DNA of 7,792 nucleotides, taken from NCBI GenBank assembly GCA_007135745.1, contig SLIH01000157.1, forward strand, positions 1 to 7,792. Reading direction: 5' to 3'. Every line of letters starts with the position of its first letter. Position 1 is the first letter of the stretch. The notes beneath the pieces are model-generated. The model worked only from the letters and a program-made list of their open reading frames with translations, was not told where the DNA came from and did no database searches. Made by a program: the position numbers and the translations under genes. Origin of the DNA: Halomonas sp. (GTDB taxonomy: Bacteria > Pseudomonadota > Gammaproteobacteria > Pseudomonadales > Oleiphilaceae). Positions 1 to 5,687 of this stretch are shown piece by piece.

Positions 1-335
1 CACTGGCCTCCCTGGCGCTGACGCTCGCTGCAGCAGGTGTCATTGTGCCAGGCCTGCCAACGGTTCCCTTTCTGCTGGTGGCCGCCTGGGCTGGCAGCCA
101 TGGCTGGCCGGAACTTGAACAGGCCTTGCTCGATCATCCGGTGCACGGTCCAACCATCCGCAACTGGCGCGAAAAAAGAGCCGTACCCCGTCGCGCCAAG
201 TGGATCGCTACGGCACTGATTGCCAGCAGCATTGTAATGATACTGATCGCCCCGGTGCCATCCATCATGCACTGGATACTCCCCCCTTTCCTGGCCTGTG
301 TCACCCTGTGGCTCTGGAGTCGCCCTGATGCCTGA
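1..335 (+). CDS. DUF454 (YbaN-family) inner-membrane protein, 5' end missing
   Basis: The frame is open from base 3 to the TGA at 333-335, giving 110 visible residues. Family members are about 120-130 residues, so only a short N-terminal piece is missing. The sequence shows the DUF454 pattern: a hydrophobic segment with GLPTVPFLLVAAW (visible residues about 17-29), then the family core HGPTIRNWREKRAVPRRAKW (about 48-67), then two closely spaced hydrophobic segments to the C-terminus. It is probably a small inner-membrane protein with two or three membrane spans. No biochemical function is established for the family. Its stop overlaps the next gene (nnrS) by 8 bases, so the two are almost certainly cotranscribed and translationally coupled. 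That places it in the NO-response operon, though its role there is unknown. The internal ATG at 45 is not a credible start because the conserved domain begins before it. Confidence 0.85.
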   Translation, partial: LASLALTLAAAGVIVPGLPTVPFLLVAAWAGSHGWPELEQALLDHPVHGPTIRNWREKRAVPRRAKWIATALIASSIVMILIAPVPSIMHWILPPFLACVTLWLWSRPDA

Positions 336-1506
336 TAATGCCGCTTCCCAAGCACGCCCCAACATCGTTCATCTGTTTGCCTATCCATTCCGGATCTTCT
401 TCTTTTCCGTTGGGTTGCTGGCTCTTGTCTCCGTTCCAGTCTGGGTTGCCCTGCTCAGTGGCCGGCTTGATCTGCCGCTGGCGCTGCCGCCCATCCACTG
501 GCATCAGCATGAACTGGTTTTTGGCTGGCTGCAGGCTGCCATAGCCGGATTCCTTCTGACGGCTGTCTGTGTCTGGACCGGCACCGAACGAACCCACGGC
601 TGGCCACTGCTTGGTCTCTGGCTGGTCTGGTTGGCCGGAAGACTCGCGATCACCTTCGGCGCGGCCGCACCGGAATGGCTGGTATGGGGCCTTAATCTGG
701 CGTTCCTGCCCCTGGTGATGCTGGACGCCGGATGGCGGATCTGGCAAGCACGTCAATTGCGGCAGATGGTCATCATGGTTGTGTTGGGACTGCTGTGGCT
801 GATGCAGCTGGGCTTTTTGCTTGATCCCGCCGGGCCCTATATCCCGGCCGCTCTGATCGTGGCTTCGGCTCTGATGCTGGTAATCGGCGGACGCATCACG
901 CCCAACTTCTCCATGGGTTGGCTCAAGCGCCATGGCCTCGACGCTGACGCTGTCCGGGTGATCCCCGCGCTGGAAAAAACACTGCTGGCGACTCTGGCGC
1001 TGACGTTGCTCGCAATGGTTACCGGCAATGCGCTGATGATTGGTTTGGCAGCGACCCTGGCCGGCGGTGTTGCCCTCCTGCGGATCGGACTCTGGCAGGG
1101 CTGGCGGGTTCGTCAGGAGCCGCTGCTGTGGATTCTTCATCTGTCGCTGCTGTGGATTCCAATCGGTTTTTTCCTTCTCGCAGGTGCCCAGGCCGGCTGG
1201 TGGACGGACACCGTCTGGATGCACGCCATTGGTGTGGGCGCCATGGGCGGACTGATACTGGGTGTCATCAGTCGGGTCATTCTGGGACATACGGGGCGTG
1301 CACTGCGCCTGCCGAGCGGCATGACAAGCGCCTTTGTACTCATACATCTGGCGGCGCTGACACGGATTGCAACCGGCATGGAGCTCATTCCCTGGCAGGC
1401 GGGTATCAATATCAGCGGGTTGCTCTGGTTTGTCGCTTACGGGCTCTTCCTGATCCGTTATACCGGTTTCCTTCTACGCCCCAGAGCGGATGGGAGGCCC
1501 GGCTGA
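328..1506 (+). CDS. nnrS: NnrS family membrane protein (haem/copper protein of NO stress response)
   Basis: This is a 392-residue polytopic inner-membrane protein with about twelve hydrophobic segments, the usual size for NnrS. Family signatures are present: an N-terminal LFAYPFRIFFF (residues 16-26), WHQHELVFG with His59, His61 and Glu62, then AGFLLTAVCVWTG, and near residues 299-323 a stretch starting HAIGVGAMGG and ending GHTGR with His321. Described NnrS proteins bind haem and copper, and the conserved histidines are the likely ligands. They are found with denitrification genes and protect cells during nitric oxide stress rather than reducing NO directly. The ATG at 328 is chosen over an upstream GTG at 298 because GGAG lies 8 bases before it and homology starts after it. 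The gene overlaps the DUF454 stop by 8 bases, and its TGA shares one base with the nsrR ATG, so the three genes form one translational unit. Confidence 0.93.
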   Translation: MPDNAASQARPNIVHLFAYPFRIFFFSVGLLALVSVPVWVALLSGRLDLPLALPPIHWHQHELVFGWLQAAIAGFLLTAVCVWTGTERTHGWPLLGLWLVWLAGRLAITFGAAAPEWLVWGLNLAFLPLVMLDAGWRIWQARQLRQMVIMVVLGLLWLMQLGFLLDPAGPYIPAALIVASALMLVIGGRITPNFSMGWLKRHGLDADAVRVIPALEKTLLATLALTLLAMVTGNALMIGLAATLAGGVALLRIGLWQGWRVRQEPLLWILHLSLLWIPIGFFLLAGAQAGWWTDTVWMHAIGVGAMGGLILGVISRVILGHTGRALRLPSGMTSAFVLIHLAALTRIATGMELIPWQAGINISGLLWFVAYGLFLIRYTGFLLRPRADGRPG

Positions 1507-1940
1507 TGCGATTGACGGCCCATACGGATTACGCCATTCGTGTGCTGATCTTTGTTGCGATACGAGAACGGGGGCATGGAACGATACGCGATATCGCTGA
1601 AGCCTACGGCATCTCCCGCAATCACTTGATGAAGGTGGTACACGAGCTGCAACAGCACGGCTACCTCAAGACAATACGAGGCAAGGGGGGTGGGGTTGTT
1701 CTCGCCCGGGCGCCAGAGCAGATTAATCTTGGTCAGGTGGTGAGGGATATGGAACCGGATCTGGCGCTGGTGGAGTGCTTCCGGGCCGACAACCAGTGCG
1801 TTATCACGCCAGACTGTCAGCTGAAGACCATGCTTAACGACGCCCTGCAGGCGTTTCTCGCAACCATGGACCACTATACGCTGAAGGATATGACAGCCAA
1901 TGACGCCCCAGCACTCAGGCGCCATCTCAGGTTGATCTGA
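1506..1940 (+). CDS. nsrR: Rrf2-family NO-sensing [Fe-S] repressor NsrR
   Basis: This 144-residue protein has the Rrf2 winged helix. HTDYAIRVLIFVA is followed by the helix-turn-helix with SRNHLMKVVHEL (residues 37-48) and the wing IRGKGGGVVLA (57-67). Three cysteines (Cys91, Cys98, Cys104) give C-X6-C-X5-C, the Fe-S cluster loop of NsrR; IscR has a different spacing and partner residues. Asp8 is also present, and Asp8 has been reported as the fourth cluster ligand in Streptomyces NsrR. In known NsrR proteins nitric oxide nitrosylates the cluster, DNA binding is lost, and NO-detoxification genes are derepressed. GGGAGG at 1492-1497 lies 8 bases before the start, inside the end of nnrS, and the TGATG junction indicates coupled translation. 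The same frame stays open back to 1128, but that part is antiparallel to no domain and merely reads nnrS out of frame. A likely target operator lies at 4146-4168. Confidence 0.93.
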   Translation: MRLTAHTDYAIRVLIFVAIRERGHGTIRDIAEAYGISRNHLMKVVHELQQHGYLKTIRGKGGGVVLARAPEQINLGQVVRDMEPDLALVECFRADNQCVITPDCQLKTMLNDALQAFLATMDHYTLKDMTANDAPALRRHLRLI

Positions 1941-1963
1941 CAGGCCTGCTTCGAACGCTGTCT

Positions 1964-2155
1964 TCAGTGGCGGGAGCGGGTAATCAGCCTTTCATCCTCT
2001 TTATGGGACTCGGCCTGCTCGAGTGATTCCATGGGACAGGAATCGCACTCGGCTTCATACTTACAGCGTTTTTTGCACTCACAGGGGCGCATACTGACAA
2101 CCATGGCGGTGCCCAGAAGCGGCGCAGCCAGAATAAACAGGTGCAGCACATTCAT
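1964..2155 (-). CDS. Small cysteine-rich membrane-anchored protein, unknown function
   Basis: This 63-residue protein has one N-terminal hydrophobic segment (residues 2-20) and then a compact cysteine cluster, PCECKKRCKYEAECDSC (residues 24-40), with Cys25, 27, 31, 37 and 40. The tail is highly charged. I do not recognise the family. It has the look of a real gene: a very strong ribosome site (GGAGGAGG, 5 bases before the ATG), a good sigma-70 promoter just upstream (2217-2245), and a clean stop 23 bases from the convergent nsrR end. The basic residues right after the hydrophobic segment favour a cytoplasmic cysteine domain, by the positive-inside rule; this is inference. The cluster could bind a metal or Fe-S centre or carry redox thiols. 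Its position directly between nsrR and a Crp/Fnr regulator suggests a part in the NO or denitrification response. Confidence 0.72.
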   Translation of the reverse strand: MNVLHLFILAAPLLGTAMVVSMRPCECKKRCKYEAECDSCPMESLEQAESHKEDERLITRSRH

Positions 2156-2176
2156 AGTAACCTCCTCCGGTGCAAT

Positions 2177-2201
2177 CCCGTGCCCAAAATCAGGACACGG
2201 G
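2177..2201 (-). other. Hairpin in the 5' leader of the Cys-rich small gene
   Basis: The arms CCCGTGCCC (2177-2185) and GGACACGGG (2193-2201) pair over nine positions with one mismatch around a 7-base A-rich loop. On the - strand the stem begins about 10 bases after the predicted transcription start and ends about 8 bases before the GGAGGAGG ribosome site. No T-tract follows on the - strand, so it is not a standard intrinsic terminator. It could stabilise the short leader or end or process read-through from the regulator upstream. Confidence 0.5.
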
Positions 2202-2216
2202 AATTACGGACTGCCG

Positions 2217-2245
2217 TTTATACCTGAATTTCCCTGGTCAGACAA
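2217..2245 (-). promoter_or_regulatory. Predicted sigma-70 promoter for the Cys-rich small gene
   Basis: On the - strand, TTGTCT (2245-2240; 4 of 6 to TTGACA) and TATAAA (2222-2217; 5 of 6 to TATAAT) are separated by exactly 17 bases. The predicted start is near 2210, giving a leader of about 55 bases. The -35 element lies 6 bases beyond the stop of the preceding regulator gene, so the small gene can be expressed separately as well as by read-through. I see no NsrR, FNR or DNR site in this gap. Confidence 0.6.
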
Positions 2246-2250
2246 TGCGC

Positions 2251-2985
2251 TCAGAAGGAACCGATGCGCAGGTGTTCCCTCTGACCGCCCACCAGATCAC
2301 GCAGAAAGTCCACGTCGATCAGGTCGATAGGTCCTCGCCCGGGCGCCAGAACCCCAGCCTTACGGAACTGACTGAGAACCCGGGACACCGTCTCTTCCCG
2401 CACGCCAAGCAGAACCGCCACTTGCTTCTGACGGAAAGGCAGCTCAATTCGCTCACTGCTCTGCTCCTCGTGCAACTGCAACAGGAAAGCAGCCACGCGT
2501 TGCTCCGCGGAACTCCCGGTGAAGAAATCCACCTGATTCAGGGAGGTCCTCAGGCGCATACTGGTATACTCCAGCATGCGCGCCGCAAAACAGCTGTTGA
2601 CCTCCGCCACCTCCTGAAGAACCTCGCGGGGCAGCCCGTAGACGCGGGTTGGCCGCATGATTCGAGCAGTGAGCAGATAACACGCCTCCGGCAGAAACAT
2701 CGCCGTCAGACCAATAATGTCGCCGCGCTTGAAACAGCGGAATAGCTTTTCGTCTCCGTTCTCCGTATAGCGAACTCCAGCCACCGCTCCCTCGGCAACG
2801 ACCAGACTGCGCTGCGCTGGACTGCCCTCACAGAAAGCAACCTCGCCTTCACTCAAATCGTAACGGATCGTGCGGTCAACCAGCCTGGACAGCTCCTCTT
2901 CGGTCATTGCCGTGAACGGCTTACTGCGTATTAAAAGCCCCCTGACGTCGGCGCGTTCTTCAACGGTTAATCGCTTCTGCTGCAT
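2251..2985 (-). CDS. Crp/Fnr-family transcriptional regulator (NnrR/DNR/DnrE-type candidate)
   Basis: This 244-residue protein has a cyclic-nucleotide-type beta-barrel sensor domain (about residues 22-125, with GEVAFCEGSPAQ and GDEKLFRCFKRGDIIG), a dimerisation helix (about 130-155), and a C-terminal winged helix (about 160-230). The recognition helix reads REETVSRVLSQFRK, with Glu198, Ser201 and Arg202. This E-x-x-S-R pattern is the one FNR, ANR and DNR use to read TTGAT half-sites. There is no N-terminal cysteine cluster, so it is not an oxygen-sensing FNR/ANR. Four scattered cysteines (52, 84, 102, 132) do not match the FNR arrangement. The start is supported by GGGAGG 4 bases before the ATG. 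The gene overlaps the NnrS-like gene by 26 bases and so is cotranscribed with it, probably under NsrR control. This position suggests an NO or nitrogen-oxide regulator. The sensed ligand is not visible from sequence. Confidence 0.88.
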   Translation of the reverse strand: MQQKRLTVEERADVRGLLIRSKPFTAMTEEELSRLVDRTIRYDLSEGEVAFCEGSPAQRSLVVAEGAVAGVRYTENGDEKLFRCFKRGDIIGLTAMFLPEACYLLTARIMRPTRVYGLPREVLQEVAEVNSCFAARMLEYTSMRLRTSLNQVDFFTGSSAEQRVAAFLLQLHEEQSSERIELPFRQKQVAVLLGVREETVSRVLSQFRKAGVLAPGRGPIDLIDVDFLRDLVGGQREHLRIGSF

Positions 2986-4111
2986 GATACCTCCCGGTCT
3001 CTCCGGAAATGTTGAAAATACCTGTAAGAACAGCGGCTAATCCCGCAAAGGCGCCCGCCCAGAAGAGAGCGGAGCACCAAAGCAGTATCCTGTGAAATTC
3101 CAGGGGCGCAGCGGCCGCGCCCAGGCGGGCCAGAAGGGCGAGCGCCAGCAGGATAACCATAAAAACAACGAGGGCAGTGGGCGGTGGCGTGCGGCGGTTG
3201 CGCTGAAAATGGATCCGCACCATGACGCCGGTTGTCAGCGTCCCCATAGCACCGACCGTTATGATGTGCAGGACCGCCTGAGGGGCGGTCTGCAGAATGA
3301 TCGCACCTCCCAGGGCCACGAATCCGACAGCCAGCCAGAAGTAGCCCAGAGCCAGCCCCAGAAGGTCGGGGCGCGAAGAGCAGTGCCAGAGCCGCCAGCG
3401 CGACAGTCGAATCAGCAGAAGCAAGCCGGCAGCCGAGGCCGCCATCCCGGCGGGCAGTGTAAGCGCGGAAATCGGCAGCAGAAGGGCGGCCAGCACAAGC
3501 AGCAGGATGAAACCCGCTTCCACTCCCGGCTGAACCCGTGCTTCGAGCTTCAGCTTCTGTCGATCAAATTCCCCGGCGACAGCCGGAGCAATCACCCGCC
3601 CTCCCATGAACGCCATGAGCAGACCAAACAGAACCACCGCTTCCATCAGCATCAGTCGGACCAGGTCCGGGTATCCTGTTAACCACGCCAGACCATAGGC
3701 CAGCGGCAGCAGACACAGTGCACCGAGCAGCGGCAGCATGATTCGATTGCGCCATTTCTTGGCCGCCAGGAAGCGTGGTATCACCTGCCAACCCAGGGCC
3801 AGGGCAAACGCAGCGGAAAGCACCAACGCCAATACAGAGAAAGGGGCAACCCATTGCGCCAGACGAGCAGCGAGCCACAGGGAGAACAGGGCCAAAAGCA
3901 GGTTACGGCTGACAGGGCCCAGGGTATAACCGGCCACTACCGCCAGAGCGAACCCGAAGAACATCTCAAAACCATGACCCGGCCCGATAAAACCCGAAGG
4001 CCAGGACAGACTGGTGGTCATTACCAGCACCGAAAGAGGCACCACAACCGCAGCATGGATTGCAGCGGCCGGGAAAAACAGTCGGTAAGCCTGCTGTGGT
4101 CGAGCGGCCAT
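2960..4111 (-). CDS. nnrS: NnrS-like membrane protein, divergent second copy
   Basis: This 383-residue polytopic membrane protein has about twelve hydrophobic segments. It shares the NnrS layout: HGFEMFFGFALAVVAGYTLG near residues 46-65 corresponds to the HxHE...AGFLLTA region of the first copy, and HIITVGAMGTLTTGVMVRI matches the later HAIGVGAMGG region. It lacks the GHTGR motif and has only one histidine in the HxxE segment, so its haem or copper binding may differ from standard NnrS. The ATG at 4111 is chosen because GGAGG (4116-4120) precedes it by 4 bases and the family similarity starts there. The upstream in-frame ATG at 4165 would put the first codons inside the predicted promoter and NsrR operator and has no ribosome site. 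The gene is first in an operon with the Crp/Fnr regulator. It is probably an accessory factor of NO tolerance in the inner membrane. Confidence 0.85.
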   Translation of the reverse strand: MAARPQQAYRLFFPAAAIHAAVVVPLSVLVMTTSLSWPSGFIGPGHGFEMFFGFALAVVAGYTLGPVSRNLLLALFSLWLAARLAQWVAPFSVLALVLSAAFALALGWQVIPRFLAAKKWRNRIMLPLLGALCLLPLAYGLAWLTGYPDLVRLMLMEAVVLFGLLMAFMGGRVIAPAVAGEFDRQKLKLEARVQPGVEAGFILLLVLAALLLPISALTLPAGMAASAAGLLLLIRLSRWRLWHCSSRPDLLGLALGYFWLAVGFVALGGAIILQTAPQAVLHIITVGAMGTLTTGVMVRIHFQRNRRTPPPTALVVFMVILLALALLARLGAAAAPLEFHRILLWCSALFWAGAFAGLAAVLTGIFNISGETGRYHAAEAINR

Positions 4112-4115
4112 ACAG

Positions 4116-4120
4116 CCTCC
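4116..4120 (-). promoter_or_regulatory. Ribosome binding site fixing the second NnrS start
   Basis: The - strand reads GGAGG, then CTGT, then ATG (4111-4109). This supports the shorter 383-residue protein over the 401-residue version that begins at 4165. Confidence 0.6.
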
Positions 4121-4145
4121 GGCACATCCTGATGGATCCCCATCT

Positions 4146-4168
4146 TTTATGCATTTATTATACATCTT
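4146..4168 (-). promoter_or_regulatory. Predicted NsrR operator overlapping the -10 box of the nnrS-like/regulator operon
   Basis: Read on the - strand, the half-sites are AAGATGTATAA and AAATGCATAAA with one T between them. Against the E. coli NsrR consensus (AAGATGCATTT, N, AAATGCATCTT) 17 of 22 specified positions match, including the diagnostic AAGATG and a perfect AAATGCAT. The -10 hexamer TATAAT (4162-4157) lies entirely inside the operator, as expected for a repressor that blocks RNA polymerase. The site sits about 35 bases upstream of the chosen start of the NnrS-like gene. The nsrR gene itself is in this window at 1506-1940. Confidence 0.72.
4157..4162 (-). promoter_or_regulatory. 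-10 box (TATAAT) of the nnrS-like/regulator operon
   Basis: This is a perfect TATAAT on the - strand. At 16-18 base spacing the possible -35 hexamers (TACGGA, GTACGG, TGTACG) are poor, so the promoter may be weak or need an activator. No FNR/DNR-type box appears near -41. Confidence 0.55.
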
Positions 4169-4276
4169 AAAGGCGGGTTCCGTACAGGTTCATTGTTGTT
4201 ACTCCCTGGGGGGTATCGGAAAAGCGGGCACCTGCAGTTAGAATGCGGATGAGTATCCTGAATCCTCGGGGGATCC

Positions 4277-5278
4277 ATGCACGATCAAGCCCAAACAGCT
4301 CTGGTGGACCGCTTCGGCCGCAAGGTCACCTATGTGCGACTCTCCGTCACCGACCGTTGTGATTTCCGCTGCGTCTATTGCATGAGTGAAGACATGGAAT
4401 TTCTCCCCCGCCAGCAGGTGATGACCCTGGAGGAGATTGCCCGTATTGCCCGCATCTTCACTGAACTCGGGGTGGAAAAAATCCGGCTGACCGGCGGCGA
4501 ACCCCTCGTGAGGCGCGATATTCTCAGCCTTGTGCAGGATATCGGTGCACTGGGTCTGAAGGACTTCGCCATCACCACCAACGGCAGTCAGCTACCCCGG
4601 TTCGCGCAGGAATTGAAAGCGGCGGGACTGAAGCGACTCAACATCAGCCTGGATTCGCTCGACCCGGAGAAGTTCCGTCGCATTACCCGAACCGGGAACC
4701 TGCAGCAGGTTCTGGACGGCATCGACGCTGCCATCGACGCGGGTTTCAAGGGGATCAAGATCAACAGCGTCATCATGAAAGGACGCAATGAAGAGGAAGT
4801 ACCGGAGCTGGTGGATTTTGTCCGCCAGAAAGGGCTGGACATCAGCTTCATTGAAGAGATGCCGCTGGGTGACATTTCCGACCACTCTCGGGATGAAACC
4901 TTCTGTTCCAGTGACGAGGTGCGTTCAATTATTGAGTCCCACCATGAGCTGATGCCCTGCACTGCCGATACCGGCGGGCCGTCGCGTTATTACCGGATGT
5001 CGGATTCCGACAGCAGAATCGGATTCATCTCACCACACACTCACAACTTCTGCGGCAGCTGTAATCGGGTGCGAATGACGGTTGAAGGACGGTTGCTCCT
5101 CTGCCTCGGCAACGAGCATTCAAAGGATCTGAGGGGGCTGTTGCGGCGACACCCCACGGACGACGAACCAATCCGCCAGGCCATTATCAGCGCCATGGAC
5201 CTTAAACCGGAACGTCATCACTTCACTACAGACGGCGACGTGCAGATCGTGCGGTTCATGAATATGACTGGGGGCTGA
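4277..5278 (+). CDS. moaA: GTP 3',8-cyclase MoaA (molybdenum cofactor biosynthesis)
   Basis: MoaA is a radical-SAM enzyme that, with MoaC, turns GTP into cyclic pyranopterin monophosphate, the first stage of molybdenum cofactor synthesis. The 333-residue length is normal. The N-terminal SAM cluster motif is [10 protein letters not shown] with Cys28, Cys32 and Cys35 (C-X3-C-X2-C). The SAM-binding [11 protein letters not shown] follows. The C-terminal substrate cluster is FCGSCNRVR...LLCLG with Cys259, Cys262 and Cys276 (C-X2-C-X13-C), and the protein ends in the essential Gly-Gly (MTGG). All key residues are present. GGGGGA (4268-4273) lies just before the ATG. No other moa gene is adjacent, so this copy stands alone beside NO and nitrate respiration regulators, which suggests it supports respiratory nitrate reductase. 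The 111-base upstream gap shows no clear Moco riboswitch and no convincing promoter. Confidence 0.97.
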   Translation: MHDQAQTALVDRFGRKVTYVRLSVTDRCDFRCVYCMSEDMEFLPRQQVMTLEEIARIARIFTELGVEKIRLTGGEPLVRRDILSLVQDIGALGLKDFAITTNGSQLPRFAQELKAAGLKRLNISLDSLDPEKFRRITRTGNLQQVLDGIDAAIDAGFKGIKINSVIMKGRNEEEVPELVDFVRQKGLDISFIEEMPLGDISDHSRDETFCSSDEVRSIIESHHELMPCTADTGGPSRYYRMSDSDSRIGFISPHTHNFCGSCNRVRMTVEGRLLLCLGNEHSKDLRGLLRRHPTDDEPIRQAIISAMDLKPERHHFTTDGDVQIVRFMNMTGG

Positions 5279-5323
5279 ACTGAGCTTTCGGGACTTAATC
5301 AGAGGCTCTTTAATGCCCAGAGT

Positions 5324-5686
5324 TCAGAGCTGGCGTATCCGCCCAGCCACCTCGGATTCCACGAAACGTACGGTTTCTTCCTCATACCGCTCGCCGTAAC
5401 GCTTTTTCAGACCCATGTCATACAGGCGAACGTGCTCATCCGGGCTGACATCGACCTGCTCGAGACAGGCCTGGGCACAATGCAGAGGGCAACCATCAAT
5501 GGCAATGACTGGCTGCCCGGACTGGGCCACCTTGACCAGGGAAGATACGCCACCGCCTACCCCTGCAATGCAGGACATCTGAGCCACACCGGCGTGATCG
5601 AGGCGCACCGCCACTTCATTTGCCAGCTGGGCCACATTGGAACAGCCCGAACAGCTGTAGACGATGGGAAGCCCCCCGCGCCTCAT
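5324..5686 (-). CDS. DGC-domain putative zinc-binding protein
   Basis: This small 120-residue cytosolic protein of the DGC-domain family is named for the Asp-Gly-Cys motif seen here at Asp64-Gly65-Cys66 in IDGCPLHCAQACL. Six cysteines are visible: 12 and 15 (CSGC), 39, 66, 70 and 74. The CSGC pair and the CPLHCAQAC cluster fit a metal site, and the family is predicted to bind zinc, though its function is not established. A longer version could begin at 5752, but the extra 22 residues read through the end of the preceding regulator. The ATG at 5686 follows that gene's TGA by a single base, has GGTGG upstream, and begins right at the conserved domain. The gene therefore appears translationally coupled to the DNR-like regulator, hinting that it works with it, for instance in metal, redox or nitrogen-oxide sensing. 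It converges on moaA with 45 bases between. Confidence 0.85.
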   Translation of the reverse strand: MRRGGLPIVYSCSGCSNVAQLANEVAVRLDHAGVAQMSCIAGVGGGVSSLVKVAQSGQPVIAIDGCPLHCAQACLEQVDVSPDEHVRLYDMGLKKRYGERYEEETVRFVESEVAGRIRQL

Positions 5687-5687
5687 A

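Noticed and set aside
298..327. GTG at 298 as an alternative start for nnrS
   Set aside because: The extra residues have no family similarity, and the ATG at 328 has GGAG at the right distance.
301..1347. A 348-codon open frame on the - strand opposite nnrS
   Set aside because: Its translation is rich in Gln, Arg and Pro with no domain, typical of the antisense of a GC-rich membrane protein gene. The + strand gene is clearly NnrS.
1128..1505. Upstream in-frame extension of nsrR giving a 270-residue protein
   Set aside because: The extension overlaps nnrS out of frame and has low-complexity sequence. The ATG at 1506 has a proper ribosome site and gives the normal NsrR length.
1939..1962. GACAG/CTGTC inverted repeat between the convergent nsrR and Cys-rich gene ends
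   Set aside because: Only 5 base pairs around a 14-base loop and no T-tract; too weak to call a terminator.
3092..3682. A 196-codon + strand frame opposite the second NnrS gene
   Set aside because: Composition is Gln/Arg/Pro-rich and repetitive, an antisense shadow. The membrane protein on the - strand accounts for the region.
4112..4165. In-frame ATG at 4165 as the start of the second NnrS
   Set aside because: That ATG is part of the AAGATG operator half-site and overlaps the -10 box, with no ribosome site before it.
4169..4276. A Moco riboswitch or FNR box upstream of moaA
   Set aside because: I saw no recognisable Moco riboswitch architecture and no TTGAT-N4-ATCAA. Small ATCC/GGAT repeats near the ribosome site have 4-base stems only. 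A covariance-model search would settle it.
5279..5323. A terminator between moaA and the DGC gene
   Set aside because: Short GAGC/GCTC and AGAG/CTCT repeats occur, but none forms a strong GC stem with a T-run.
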